Shown here: one piece after another, positions 37,361 through 45,989 of the stretch
How positions within the stretch are numbered: position 1 is the stretch's first letter
Layout: every line of letters begins with the position of its first letter
Source of the DNA: Microbulbifer pacificus
Lineage (GTDB): Bacteria; Pseudomonadota; Gammaproteobacteria; Pseudomonadales; Cellvibrionaceae
DNA length: 64,000 nt
Assembly: GCF_002959965.1 (NCBI RefSeq)
Contig: NZ_PREV01000027.1
Span: 744,001 to 808,000, forward strand
Direction of reading: 5' to 3'
Program-made: the position numbers and the translations under genes
The notes under the pieces: model-generated
Database searches by the model: none
What the model saw: only the letters and a program-made list of their open reading frames with translations
Told to the model about the DNA's origin: nothing

Positions 37361-38298
37361 GCGGGATCTACCTGGTCGATGCCTCGGTCTATATCTTCCG
37401 CTACTACTTCGCCCTGCCGCCCAACTGGGAGAGCCGTTCCGGCTACAACACTGAGGCGGTGTACGGCTTCAGCAACTTCCTGCTGGATCTGCTCTCCCGC
37501 AACCCCGGGCATATCGCCTGTGCCTTCGATGAATCTCTCGGCAACTGTTTCCGCAATGATATTTATCCGGACTACAAAAGCAGTCGCGTACTTCCTGACG
37601 AGGCCCTTGCGTTTCAGCTGGCGGCCTGCCGTGAGATGGCGGAAGCGCTGGGCATCGCGAGTTTCGCCAGTGAGCGCTTCGAGGCGGACGATATTTTGGC
37701 GTCGTTGACCCGGTTGTGTGCGGCAAACAACTGCGCACCGGTGGTGGTCACCCGTGACAAAGATCTTGGGCAGCTGCTGGATCAGGGCGCTGCCAGTCTA
37801 TGGGATTTTGCGGCGAATCAGATTCTGGACCGGGAGAGTATTCGGCAGAAGTTTGGTGTCGTGCCCGCTCAGATCGCCGACTATCTCGCACTGGTGGGCG
37901 ACAGTATCGACGATATTCCCGGCGTGCCGGGTATCGGCGCCAAGACCGCGGCGAGATTGCTGGAAGCGTTTGCCGATGTGGATGCCCTGATTGCCAATAC
38001 CGCACAGATTGCAGACCTAAAACTGCGCGGAGCCAAAGGTATCGCAGAAAAAATCGCCGGCCACGCGGACCAGATCCGCATGGCGCGGCAACTGGCGCAG
38101 CTGGAATATGCGGTGCCGCTCGGTATCGGTTTTGACGCCCTGGCTCGCAAACCGGTGGCGCCCGAGTACGCTGTGGCTTTGGCAGAAGAGTTTGGTCTCG
38201 GCGGCCTTGCCGGCAAAATTCGCCGCACGCTCAACGGCCACCAGTGGAAGAGCCGAAAAAATCGCGCGCGCGAACAAGTGGAGCCCACAGTGCAATGA
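37357..38298 (+). CDS. 5'-3' exonuclease, Xni/flap-endonuclease family
   Basis: A 313-residue PIN-type nuclease with N-terminal acidic active site (YLVDASVYIFRYYF, CAFDESLGNCFRNDIY, ERFEADDILASL, TRDKDLGQLLD) and a helix-hairpin-helix DNA-binding loop (LVGDSIDDIPGVPGIGAKTAARLLEAF). It resembles the 5'-3' exonuclease domain of PolI and E. coli Xni but is longer, with a basic C-terminus. The full acidic set suggests activity, but Xni itself is a flap endonuclease of debated activity, so I give no gene symbol. Starts with GTG in the epmC stop and overlaps the pdxB start by four bases. Confidence 0.88.
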   Translation: MSGIYLVDASVYIFRYYFALPPNWESRSGYNTEAVYGFSNFLLDLLSRNPGHIACAFDESLGNCFRNDIYPDYKSSRVLPDEALAFQLAACREMAEALGIASFASERFEADDILASLTRLCAANNCAPVVVTRDKDLGQLLDQGAASLWDFAANQILDRESIRQKFGVVPAQIADYLALVGDSIDDIPGVPGIGAKTAARLLEAFADVDALIANTAQIADLKLRGAKGIAEKIAGHADQIRMARQLAQLEYAVPLGIGFDALARKPVAPEYAVALAEEFGLGGLAGKIRRTLNGHQWKSRKNRAREQVEPTVQ

Positions 38299-39437
38299 TC
38301 GCTGAAACAAAACAGAAATCGCGGCTCAATATCGTCGCGGACGAAAACATTCCCGGGTTGGATGCCTGGTTCGGAGATCTGGGTACTGTCACCCGAATCC
38401 CCGGGCGCAACATGTCGCAGGCGCAACTGGCTAATGCCGATGTGCTGCTGGTGCGCTCGGTCACGGAAGTGAACGAAACGCTGTTGCGGAATACGCCAGT
38501 GCGCTTCGTGGGCAGTTGCACCATCGGCACCGATCACCTGGATATTCCATGGCTGGAAGCACAGGGGATTTCCTGGAGCGCCGCGCCGGGATGCAATGCC
38601 AACTCGGTGGTGGAATACGTGTTCTGCGCACTCGCCGCACTCGATATTGACTGGCGTACACGCAGTTTCGGCATTGTCGGCTGTGGCAATGTGGGAGGTC
38701 TGTTACAACAGCGGCTTCACGCATTACATATTCCCTGCAAAATCTACGACCCGTGGCTCGCGGATAACCCCGACAGCAGCGATCTGTGCAGTGTGTTGCA
38801 GCAGGATGTCATCTGCCTGCACGCGCCGCTGGTAAAGGATGGGCCGCACCCCAGCCTGCATATGATTGATGCGACGGCGTTGGCGGCGATCAAACCCGGC
38901 GCGGTGCTGATCAGTGCCGGGCGCGGCGCGGTGATTGACAATGCTGCGCTGTTCGAATGCCGGAAACAGAATCCGGGATTTGCTACCGTGCTCGACGTAT
39001 GGGAAAACGAGCCGGATATCCGCACCGATCTGCTGGCAACCGTGGATCTCGGCAGCCCCCATATCGCCGGTTACAGCCACGACGGAAAGCTGGCGGGTAC
39101 TCGCATGATCCGCGATGCGCTGAACCGCGCATTGCGATTGCCGGAAACCGTGTACTCAGAAAATACCGAGGACTTGAAACAGCCCGTTGTCACCCGGCAA
39201 TCCGGCTTCGCCGCGATCCGCGAACTGCTGCTCGGTATCTACGACCCGCGGGAGGATGATGCCAGACTGCGCGAAGCGGCGATGGCTGCTGCCGCCGGGC
39301 AAACGCCCGTAGCGGTATCCTTTGACTTGCTGCGCAAACACTATCCGCAACGCCTGGAGTTCTCGCACTTCAGGGTGCAGGCGCCAAATCTGGATCGCGC
39401 CGCGCGACAGCAGCTCTCCATTCTCGGACTTAACTGA
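38295..39437 (+). CDS. pdxB: Erythronate-4-phosphate dehydrogenase PdxB
   Basis: Oxidises 4-phosphoerythronate, the second step of DXP-dependent pyridoxal phosphate synthesis. A 380-residue D-2-hydroxyacid dehydrogenase. The sequence shows ADENIPGLDAWFGDLGTVTRIPGR, the substrate-binding GSCTIGTDHLDIPWLE, the NAD-binding FGIVGCGNVGGLLQQRL, and the catalytic Arg-Glu-His residues in LISAGRGAVIDNAAL and DVWENEPDI with GSPHIAGYSHDGK. A C-terminal PdxB dimerisation domain ends it. AlaA and other PLP enzymes use its product. It overlaps the exonuclease gene by ATGA. Confidence 0.95.
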   Translation: MIAETKQKSRLNIVADENIPGLDAWFGDLGTVTRIPGRNMSQAQLANADVLLVRSVTEVNETLLRNTPVRFVGSCTIGTDHLDIPWLEAQGISWSAAPGCNANSVVEYVFCALAALDIDWRTRSFGIVGCGNVGGLLQQRLHALHIPCKIYDPWLADNPDSSDLCSVLQQDVICLHAPLVKDGPHPSLHMIDATALAAIKPGAVLISAGRGAVIDNAALFECRKQNPGFATVLDVWENEPDIRTDLLATVDLGSPHIAGYSHDGKLAGTRMIRDALNRALRLPETVYSENTEDLKQPVVTRQSGFAAIRELLLGIYDPREDDARLREAAMAAAAGQTPVAVSFDLLRKHYPQRLEFSHFRVQAPNLDRAARQQLSILGLN

Positions 39438-39451
39438 ACATCAGGGCGAAC

Positions 39452-40645
39452 GTGAAACTGAAGAAGCTCGGACTCATCATCAACCCCTGGGCAGGTATTG
39501 GCGGCCCGGCGGGCCTTAAAGGCAGCGACGGAGCGGCAACTGTGGCGCGCGCCCTGGCGGCGGGTATTCAGCCTCAGTCACACAGGCGCGCGGCCATCGC
39601 ACTGGAGGCGCTCAAGCCCTTTGCCGAACAACTGGAACTGGTGACCTTCGCTGGCGACATGGGAGAGAGCCTTGCCCGCGAACTCGGTTTCGCGGTGGTG
39701 GTGGCAGGCGCGGCCGAAGGCGCGCGTTCAACTCCCGAGGACAGCGAGGCCGCCGCACAGGCAATTCGCGACGCCGGTGCCGACCTGATTGTGTTTGCCG
39801 GTGGTGACGGTACGGCCCGCAACATGGTCAATGCCCTCGGTGATACGTTTCCGGTTCTCGGTATTCCCGCCGGGGTCAAAATGCATTCCGCCTGCTTTGC
39901 TATCTCCCCCAGAGCCGGCGGCGAAGTGTTGCGCCGCCTGATGGCCGGCGAGCTGGTGGATTTACACGCGCGTGAAGTACGCGATATCGATGAAAACTCC
40001 TTCCGCGAAGGTCGTGTCAGCACCCGTTATTACGGGGAGTTACTGGTGCCGGAAGAAGGCCATTTTTTGCAGGCGGTAAAAAATGCCGGACGCGAAGTGG
40101 AAGAACTGGCCGTTGCCGACATCGCTGCGCAGGTGGTCGAGGAAATCAATCACCTGGACCCGGAAACCCTCTACGTCGTAGGCCCCGGCTCCACCACCCT
40201 CGCGGTGCTCTCCGAACTCGGCGAGGAGGGCACCCTGCTGGGGGTGGACCTGTGGCGTAATGGAGGTCTGGTGGCTGCCGATGTCAGTGCACCGCAGATC
40301 GAAGCCACCATCGCCGAACACCGCGCAACCCAGCCCCACATTCCGGTAAAAATCATCCTGACCGCCATTGGCGGTCAGGGACATCTGATCGGGCGTGGCA
40401 ACCAGCAACTGAGTCCTAAAGTGTTGCGCGCAGTAGGGCGCGAAAACCTGATGGTGATCGCCACCAAAACCAAGATCACCGAACTGGGCGGGCGGCCGCT
40501 GCTGATCGATAGTGGCGAGCCCTCACTGGACGAGGCGTGGAGCGGGTTTGTGCGGGTGGTGACCGGCTACCGCGACGAAATTCTTTACCCGTTGTCTGGC
40601 GATGGACGTGGTGCAATTCCGCCTGTTCAGAATGAAAGTGAGTAG
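39452..40645 (+). CDS. ATP-NAD kinase family protein (COG3199-type)
   Basis: A 397-residue protein of the NAD-kinase/diacylglycerol-kinase superfamily. The GGDGT motif is in IVFAGGDGTARNMVNAL near residue 118, with the N-terminal GLIINPWAGIGGPAGLKGSDG typical of this branch, and GPGSTT and TAIGGQGHLIGRGNQQLSP further on. It is distinct from the usual NadK. A GTG start at 39452 is used, 14 bp after pdxB. Substrate unknown; an NAD or acetoin-linked role was once proposed for the family. Confidence 0.88.
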   Translation: MKLKKLGLIINPWAGIGGPAGLKGSDGAATVARALAAGIQPQSHRRAAIALEALKPFAEQLELVTFAGDMGESLARELGFAVVVAGAAEGARSTPEDSEAAAQAIRDAGADLIVFAGGDGTARNMVNALGDTFPVLGIPAGVKMHSACFAISPRAGGEVLRRLMAGELVDLHAREVRDIDENSFREGRVSTRYYGELLVPEEGHFLQAVKNAGREVEELAVADIAAQVVEEINHLDPETLYVVGPGSTTLAVLSELGEEGTLLGVDLWRNGGLVAADVSAPQIEATIAEHRATQPHIPVKIILTAIGGQGHLIGRGNQQLSPKVLRAVGRENLMVIATKTKITELGGRPLLIDSGEPSLDEAWSGFVRVVTGYRDEILYPLSGDGRGAIPPVQNESE

Positions 40646-41584
40646 ATGATGAATTGGGAACCGTTGTTGCAGGTGGTCCACGGCAAACTGGGAGAGAAAC
40701 AGGTGGACAGTCGTCGCCTGTTTCACGGTCGTGGACGCTGTTACCCGGGGTTTGAGAGTGTCTGTGTCGACAGCTACAACCCTGCACTATTGGTTACGCT
40801 ATTTGATGCTTACGAGGATGAAGGCGGGCTGGTGGCATCGCTGTGGGCACTTGCGGCTCCGTTTGGTTATACCGGTATTGCGGTACAGCGCCGCTACGAG
40901 CGCAGCGCACCGATCGTATGGCAGGCCGGCACACCGGTGGAGGTGCCTGTCGCCCGTCGTGGCGATCTGGAAATTCCGCTGACATTTGATCGCCAGAATG
41001 TGGGTTTCTTTCTCGATATCGAACCGGGGCGCCGCTGGCTGGAGCAGCAGGTTCGGGAGAAGGCTGGGCAAGTCGAGAACCTGAAAGTGCTCAACCTGTT
41101 CGCGTTTACCTGCGCATTTTCAGTGGTGGCGCGTGCAGCAGGTGAGCTGGGCGTTCTCAATGTCGATCTCAACAAGGGTGTGCTGAGACGAGGTGAAGCC
41201 AATCACCGTGCCAATAGATTGCCGTTGAAGGGCATCAGTTTTCTCGCCAAAGACGCACTACGGGATTTCCGCACTTACGACCGCCGCGGACCATTTCAGC
41301 TGGCCGTAGTCGATCCGCCCACATTCCAGAAGGGCAGTTTTGACGTTGGAGAAAACTATACGCGGATGCTGGAATTGTTACCGGCCTGTCTGGCCGATGA
41401 GGCAGATTTATTGCTGGTTGTGAACTCGCCGCGCATCAGCGAGACGGATTTCCGTGATCTGATCGGCTCAGCGAATCCAGGGTATTCGGTGATTGAGCGG
41501 TTACCGCAGAGTCCGGATTTCCCAGATAGTGATCCGGATGCGGCGTTGAAGATGCTACATGTGAGGTTTCGTCGAAGCTCCTAG
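40646..41584 (+). CDS. Class I SAM-dependent methyltransferase, RlmI/RlmK-like
   Basis: A 312-residue methyltransferase related to the 23S rRNA m5C/m2G enzymes RlmI and RlmKL-C. Motif I is VLNLFAFTCAFSVVARAAG, motif II VDLNKGVL, and the catalytic motif IV VVDPPTFQKGSF, with FDRQNVGFFLDIEPGRRWL before the fold. The N-terminal PUA domain of RlmI is absent or strongly reduced. The usual target is rRNA but not proven. ATG directly follows the TAG of the previous gene. It ends the epmC-to-methyltransferase run and is followed by two large repeats. Confidence 0.88.
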   Translation: MMNWEPLLQVVHGKLGEKQVDSRRLFHGRGRCYPGFESVCVDSYNPALLVTLFDAYEDEGGLVASLWALAAPFGYTGIAVQRRYERSAPIVWQAGTPVEVPVARRGDLEIPLTFDRQNVGFFLDIEPGRRWLEQQVREKAGQVENLKVLNLFAFTCAFSVVARAAGELGVLNVDLNKGVLRRGEANHRANRLPLKGISFLAKDALRDFRTYDRRGPFQLAVVDPPTFQKGSFDVGENYTRMLELLPACLADEADLLLVVNSPRISETDFRDLIGSANPGYSVIERLPQSPDFPDSDPDAALKMLHVRFRRSS

Positions 41585-41600
41585 TGCTTTGTAGACGTCG

Positions 41601-41741
41601 CTGTGGCGGCCAGGCACTGGGTATCGGTTTTCAAACCGAGCTAGGCGCCCCCCTTCAATACATCCCTGTACGCTGCGTCGGCGACGTCCCTGTCGCCGAC
41701 GCTTTTGAAAACCGATCTCCAGCACTTGTCCTTCGCATCAC
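41601..41741 (+). repeat. Nested inverted repeat, copy C (forward orientation)
   Basis: Has the left flank CTGTGGCGG, an imperfect outer stem (GGTATCGGTTTT paired with AAAACCGAT), and a perfect 11-bp inner hairpin (41675-41685 with 41692-41702; loop GTCCCT), ending CCTTCGCATCAC. The inner stem sequence differs from copy A by compensated changes: GCGTCGCAAAC there, GCGTCGGCGAC here. Confidence 0.8.
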
Positions 41742-41825
41742 GAGCCTAGCTCCGTAAGCGTTAAGAATTAAAGCTGGAAAAGCGGGAGAAATGACGCCTG
41801 TTTATCTGGCTACGAAGTCACTACA

Positions 41826-41959
41826 TTCGAATTGAAGGTGGAGCAGCGGGTACGGGTTTTCAGGAGCGTCGCAAACAGGAAGTTTGCGCCGCAGCGCCCA
41901 GGGATGGGTTCACAGCGGTCCTGAAAACCCGTACCCGCTGATCCGCCGCCACAGAAATT
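41826..41959 (-). repeat. Nested inverted repeat, copy D (reverse orientation)
   Basis: Outer stem of 22 perfect bp (41844-41865 with 41919-41940). The inner stem is GCGTCGCAAAC paired with GTTTGCGCCGC, one mismatch. The flanks, TTCGAATTGAAGG and GCCACAGAAATT, are those of copy A read backwards. It faces copy C across about 80 bp. Confidence 0.82.
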
Positions 41960-41981
41960 GACTACGGAGCGCCAGTTGAAA

Positions 41982-42377
41982 CTAGCTCCCGAGCCGCGCC
42001 ATCAACCCAACCATCAACTCCTCAAGCTGAGGCGAAGACCCTCCGCGCACAACCTGATCCAGTTTCTCCGCATTGCTGACCCCATCCTCCCCGCGACTGA
42101 CCAACACCAGAAAACTCCGGTGAGAGAGCGTCGCCTCCTCAACAGCTTCCTGCCGTACTAGCTGGGGAAAATGGATATAGCCACACTGCTTGAGCCACGT
42201 CATCGCACCCAGACAGGCGAGATGGCGGGGAGAGTGGAGGCCGAATTCATCCGGGGTATCGGGACCCGCAATGTCTTCCACGTAGATCGTGGCCGGGGCC
42301 GGAAACCGCTGGAACAGTGCCAGCAGAATCCGCCCCGCATCGCGGTAAAAATCGTGAATGTGCAGATCGTCCAGCAT
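41982..42377 (-). CDS. Hypothetical protein downstream of alaA, 131 aa
   Basis: A cytosolic protein with no signal or span. The N-terminal half reads like a winged or helical domain (MLDDLHIHDFYRDAGRILLALFQRFPAPATIYVEDIAG, HLACLGAMTWLKQCGYIHF), the C-terminal half has RSFLVLVSRGEDGVSNAEKLDQVV. I do not recognise the family. It follows alaA by 34 bp on the same strand and probably shares its transcript. The start MLDDL is chosen; upstream open frame sequence is alaA read in a different frame. Confidence 0.65.
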   Translation of the reverse strand: MLDDLHIHDFYRDAGRILLALFQRFPAPATIYVEDIAGPDTPDEFGLHSPRHLACLGAMTWLKQCGYIHFPQLVRQEAVEEATLSHRSFLVLVSRGEDGVSNAEKLDQVVRGGSSPQLEELMVGLMARLGS

Positions 42378-42411
42378 GGATTGCTTAATGCTTGTTAACC
42401 GGTGTAACGCT

Positions 42412-43626
42412 TTAACCTGAGTATCGTTCGAGGAAATGGCCCAGCCGCTCAATCGCGTGGCCAAGGTCATCCACGCGGGGCAGGAACACAATGCGCAGGT
42501 GATCCGGCGCATCCCAGTGGAAAGCACTTCCCTGCACCAGCAGGATTTTTTCCTGACGCAGGAAATCGAGCACGAACTTTTCATCGTTCTGGATCTTGTG
42601 ACGGTCCAGCTCAATGCGTGGAAACATATAGATGGCCCCCTGTGGCTTCACACAGCTGACCCCGGGAATATCGTTCAGCATCTGCCACGCCAGATCCCGC
42701 TGTTTGCGCAGACGGCCGCCAGGCAGTACCAGATCCTTAATGCTCTGGTAACCGCCAAGCGCGGTCTGGACCGCGAACATCGCTGGCACATTGCCGCACA
42801 GACGCATCGAGGAAAGGATATCCATGCCCTCGATAAAACCGCGTGCGCGCTGCTTGGCCCCGCTGATCACCATCCAGCCTGAGCGGAAACCTGCCAGACG
42901 GTAAGACTTGGAAAGGCCGTTGAAGCTCAGGCACAGCACGTCGTGAGCGAGGGTGCCCATGGGCGTAAATACTGCATCGTCGTACAGTATCTTGCTGTAA
43001 ATTTCGTCGGCAAATATCACCAGGTTATGCTGGCGTGCCACCTCGACAATCTGTTCCAGTAATTCCTTCGGGTACACCGCGCCAGTCGGGTTGTTCGGGT
43101 TGATCACCACAATGCCGCGAGTGCGGGGGGTGATCTTGGATTTGATGTCATTGATATCCGGCAGCCAGCCCGCCTGTTCGTCGCAGCGGTAGAGCACCGG
43201 CTTGGCGCCGGTCAGATTGGTGGCCGCCATCCACAACGGGTAGTTAGGCATCGGCAGCAGCATTTCGTCGCCGTTATTCAGCAGCGCCTGGGTAGACATG
43301 GAGATAAGCTCGGATACGCCGTTGCCCAGGTAGATATCGTCGATGTCGACTCCCGGTACCCCGAGAATCTGGCACTCGTGCATGATCGCCTTGCGCGCAG
43401 CAAACAGCCCCTTGGATTCCACATAGCCTTGCGCCTGGGACAGGTTGTAGATTACGTCCTGCAGAATTTCGTCTGGCGCGTTAAAACCGAACGGGGCCGG
43501 GTTGCCGATGTTCAGCTTCATGATCCGGTGGCCTTCCTCCTCCATGCGTGACGCCTGTTCCATGACCGGGCCGCGGATTTCGTAACAGACGCCGTGGAGT
43601 TTTTCCGACTTGTGAATATCCTTCAT
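42412..43626 (-). CDS. alaA: Glutamate-pyruvate aminotransferase AlaA
   Basis: A class I PLP aminotransferase that makes alanine from pyruvate and glutamate. 404 residues. Seen are KLNIGNPAPFGFNAPDEILQDV, YLGNGVSELISMSTQALLNNGDEMLLPMPNYPLW, VVINPNNPTGAVYPKELLEQI, and the PLP-lysine region SFNGLSKSYRLAGFRSGW with Lys near 241, and IYMFPRIELD and HLRIVFLP. Matches E. coli AlaA closely (both 405 residues). A 290-bp leader with strong structure lies upstream. Confidence 0.95.
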   Translation of the reverse strand: MKDIHKSEKLHGVCYEIRGPVMEQASRMEEEGHRIMKLNIGNPAPFGFNAPDEILQDVIYNLSQAQGYVESKGLFAARKAIMHECQILGVPGVDIDDIYLGNGVSELISMSTQALLNNGDEMLLPMPNYPLWMAATNLTGAKPVLYRCDEQAGWLPDINDIKSKITPRTRGIVVINPNNPTGAVYPKELLEQIVEVARQHNLVIFADEIYSKILYDDAVFTPMGTLAHDVLCLSFNGLSKSYRLAGFRSGWMVISGAKQRARGFIEGMDILSSMRLCGNVPAMFAVQTALGGYQSIKDLVLPGGRLRKQRDLAWQMLNDIPGVSCVKPQGAIYMFPRIELDRHKIQNDEKFVLDFLRQEKILLVQGSAFHWDAPDHLRIVFLPRVDDLGHAIERLGHFLERYSG

Positions 43627-43689
43627 TGCTGCTTACTTCGTAGAGTCATTGACTGATAGGTAACAGAGGGCCTGCAGAAGACCGTCTGA

Positions 43690-43905
43690 CGGGCGAAATC
43701 TTGTAACTGGCACCTACGTTTCCTGTAGGCATCCCCTTCGCTCGCTCTGATAGGATTCCCTATCGGTTGCGGCGAGGAGTACGCCATCGGGAGCTGGTCG
43801 GGTAAACCGGCGCGATGGGTCTGGCACCGTAGGTAGGTAAGGTGCTGCCGCTAAGCGTTGGGCCGGGCAGGATAGTGCCGCAGGATACTGACTTATCAGG
43901 CAAAA
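43690..43905. other. Structured intergenic region between alaA and msrB
   Basis: No coding sequence is convincing. Several perfect short stems follow each other: CCTAC/GTAGG (about 43712-43728), CTCGC/GCGAG enclosing GATAGG/CCTATC (about 43741-43776), CCATCG/CGATGG enclosing GCTGGT/ACCGGC (about 43784-43818), and GGCACC/GGTGC (about 43823-43845). Base pairing of CTGATA and TATCAG may close the set. Either strand could be transcribed. I see no match to a riboswitch I know. It may be a small RNA, a leader element or a further repeat. Confidence 0.5.
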
Positions 43906-43918
43906 AAGGAATCACAGT

Positions 43919-44326
43919 ATGTCAAAAGAAAAAGACGATAACTACTGGCGCGAACGCCTGACCCCGGAAGAGTTTCACGTTTGCAGGCAGTCCGGGACCG
44001 AGCGGCCATTTTCAGGAGAGTACTGGGCGACGTTTGAGGACGGACAGTACCGCTGCCGCTGCTGTGGCGAGGTGCTGTTTGACTCGGAATCCAAATTTGA
44101 CGCCGGCTGTGGCTGGCCGAGCTTTGACGCCGAGGCCAGGGCAGGGGTGGTGGAGGAGCGAGCGGACCACAGTCTCGGTATGCACCGCACGGAAATTGTG
44201 TGCGCCAATTGCGGCTGTCATTTGGGGCACGTGTTTCCAGATGGTCCGACCGCTACCGGGCTGCGCTATTGTGTTAATTCACTGTCGGTAAAACTCGATC
44301 CCGAGAGGGAGAAAGATACTGACTGA
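43919..44326 (+). CDS. msrB: Peptide methionine (R)-S-oxide reductase MsrB
   Basis: Repairs methionine-R-sulfoxide in proteins using thioredoxin. 135 residues. The zinc site is two CxxC pairs (CRCCG, CANCG) and the catalytic cysteine is in [12 protein letters not shown] near residue 120. The signature CGWPSFDAE lies near residue 62. The resolving cysteine is not at the usual position near 63; CGW there is the likely alternative. Cytosolic, no signal. ATG 43919 follows AAGGAATC. Confidence 0.95.
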   Translation: MSKEKDDNYWRERLTPEEFHVCRQSGTERPFSGEYWATFEDGQYRCRCCGEVLFDSESKFDAGCGWPSFDAEARAGVVEERADHSLGMHRTEIVCANCGCHLGHVFPDGPTATGLRYCVNSLSVKLDPEREKDTD

Positions 44327-44372
44327 GACCCGCGGTGTGACGTGACCGCGTGACATTGACCAGAGGGTACCC

Positions 44373-45134
44373 ATGTTTCGATCAGGTCGAAAACGCCACT
44401 GGAGCCGGTGGCTGTACCGCACACAGTGGACATTGCTCGCCATTATTGCCCTGGCGGTGGCGGCGCTCAGGCTGGATCTGATCCGTTATCAAGCCGCATT
44501 CGAGGTGTTCAAATACGCGGGGCTAGCGGCCGTGGCGGTGGCTCTGGTATCGATTCTGGTGTTTATCTGGGGATTGGTGACGCGCCATCCGAAAGCCCGT
44601 AAGGCCGCGCTTTTGGCCACAGCTCTGGGGGTAATCCCTGTTGCGATCCCTCTGTTCTCGGTGGGAGAGCACAACTTCGGTGCGCCTCCCATCCATGATA
44701 TTTCTACCGATCTGAAGGATCCCCCCGCATTCGAGGCTGTTGTCTCCCTGCGCAACCCGGGTGACAACAGCCCGGATTATCCCGGTGATGCGGTGGCCAG
44801 CCAGCAGCGCGATGCGCCCCTCTACGGGGACATCCGGCCCCTGCAGCTCAACATGACCGTGGCTGAGGCTACCGAACTGGCGGACACCGTAGCCCAGCGG
44901 CTCGGTTGGCGTGTGGTTGCGAAAAGCCCCAGGAAGGGCCGCCTTGAAGCGGTGGCGCGTACGCCGATACTCGGATTTACCGAGGACGTGGTGGTGCGGG
45001 TGAAGAAAGAGGGGCAGGGGGTGAAGGTGGATATTCGGTCTGCTTCCCGCACCAGAACCGCTGATCTCGGCAGTAATGGCCAGCGTATCCGTGTTTTTTT
45101 GAAGGAGATGAAGAGTCGCGCCGGGCAGCGCTGA
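44373..45134 (+). CDS. DUF1499 family membrane protein
   Basis: A 253-residue membrane-anchored protein. Three hydrophobic segments lie at about residues 18-35, 46-68 and 78-95. The C-terminal domain (about 120-253) is DUF1499, with LQLNMTVAEATELADTVAQRLGWRVV and ARTPILGFTEDVVVRVKKEGQGVKVDIRSASRTRTADLGSNGQRIRVFL, including the D-I-R-S-x-S-R signature. Function unknown. It is 47 bp after msrB. Confidence 0.87.
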   Translation: MFRSGRKRHWSRWLYRTQWTLLAIIALAVAALRLDLIRYQAAFEVFKYAGLAAVAVALVSILVFIWGLVTRHPKARKAALLATALGVIPVAIPLFSVGEHNFGAPPIHDISTDLKDPPAFEAVVSLRNPGDNSPDYPGDAVASQQRDAPLYGDIRPLQLNMTVAEATELADTVAQRLGWRVVAKSPRKGRLEAVARTPILGFTEDVVVRVKKEGQGVKVDIRSASRTRTADLGSNGQRIRVFLKEMKSRAGQR

Positions 45135-45282
45135 ACCTTTCCATGTTGTCTCTTCTCGCTGGCGTGCCGATCTTTATTTGGTAACTGACTGCCGATTGAG
45201 CAGTTTGTTGCCCTTCGCGATGAGGGGTTGGTAAGTGCCTGTATGCAAAGGAAAAATTCTTAAAATTTTTTGCAACGAAGTG

Positions 45283-45311
45283 TTGACAGCCCCCAGGGGT
45301 CTCCATAGAAT
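45283..45311 (+). promoter_or_regulatory. Sigma-70 promoter of the tRNA-Glu/Gly cluster
   Basis: TTGACA (45283-45288), a 17-bp spacer, TAGAAT (45306-45311), then GCGCCCC, the GC-rich discriminator expected of stable RNA promoters under stringent control. An AT-rich stretch (AAAATTTTTT) upstream could be an UP element. Assignment by sequence; no transcript data. Confidence 0.85.
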
Positions 45312-45376
45312 GCGCCCCACTTCGACGCAGTAAGCACTTGCCGAAACGCAGTGAGAGATGCCGAGAAGGTTTCTGG

Positions 45377-45452
45377 GTCCCCATCGTCTAGAGGCCTAGG
45401 ACACCGCCCTTTCACGGCGGTAACAGGGGTTCGACTCCCCTTGGGGATGCCA
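45377..45452 (+). tRNA. tRNA-Glu (TTC)
   Basis: 76 bases including an encoded CCA. Anticodon TTC. Acceptor stem GTCCCCA with TGGGGAT, T loop GTTCGAC. First of two identical copies, 66 bases downstream of the promoter. Confidence 0.97.
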
Positions 45453-45454
45453 CC

Positions 45455-45530
45455 GCGGGAATAGCTCAGTTGGTAGAGCGCAACCTTGCCAAGGTTGAGG
45501 TCGCCGGTTCGAACCCGGTTTCCCGCTCCA
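45455..45530 (+). tRNA. tRNA-Gly (GCC)
   Basis: 76 bases including CCA, anticodon GCC, acceptor GCGGGAA with TTCCCGC. It begins three bases after the tRNA-Glu copy and is the same transcript. Confidence 0.97.
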
Positions 45531-45659
45531 AATTTCGTTCAGGCGTGCCACTCTAGGGTGCGGATGAGCCGGTGAAGCAGTAGATGTTTTGCCAACCCCG
45601 GCCAGTCAGACCGGGTGCTTTGGTTGCTGTTAATTAGCAAGAGTCGAAGCAAAGTTTCT

Positions 45660-45735
45660 GTCCCCATCGTCTAGAGGCCTAGGACACCGCCCTTTCACGG
45701 CGGTAACAGGGGTTCGACTCCCCTTGGGGATGCCA
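45660..45735 (+). tRNA. tRNA-Glu (TTC), second copy
   Basis: Identical in sequence to the copy at 45377. A 129-bp spacer separates it from the first tRNA-Gly, so the pair is a tandem duplication of the Glu-Gly unit. Confidence 0.97.
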
Positions 45736-45775
45736 ATTTGTCGGGGCTGCATAAGCGGTTCTGATTACAGAAAAA

Positions 45776-45851
45776 GCGGGAATAGCTCAGTTGGTAGAGC
45801 GCAACCTTGCCAAGGTTGAGGTCGCCGGTTCGAACCCGGTTTCCCGCTCCA
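45776..45851 (+). tRNA. tRNA-Gly (GCC), second copy
   Basis: Identical to the first tRNA-Gly. It is 40 bp after the second tRNA-Glu, compared with two bases in the first unit. Confidence 0.97.
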
Positions 45852-45857
45852 ATTTCA

Positions 45858-45886
45858 AAGCCGCTCAATGAGCGGCTTTTTTTTTC
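45858..45886 (+). terminator. Terminator of the tRNA cluster
   Basis: Stem GCCGCTC/GAGCGGC with loop AAT, followed by nine T residues. Ends transcription of all four tRNAs. Confidence 0.93.
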
Positions 45887-45989
45887 TCAGCAGTCCGCGG
45901 CGCTCTGACAAGAGTGGCCATGAATAGGGCTGCCGTTGAAATCTGCCGTCGAAGGGCGTTGAATAGCGCCACCCAGTAAAGGAGGCACC

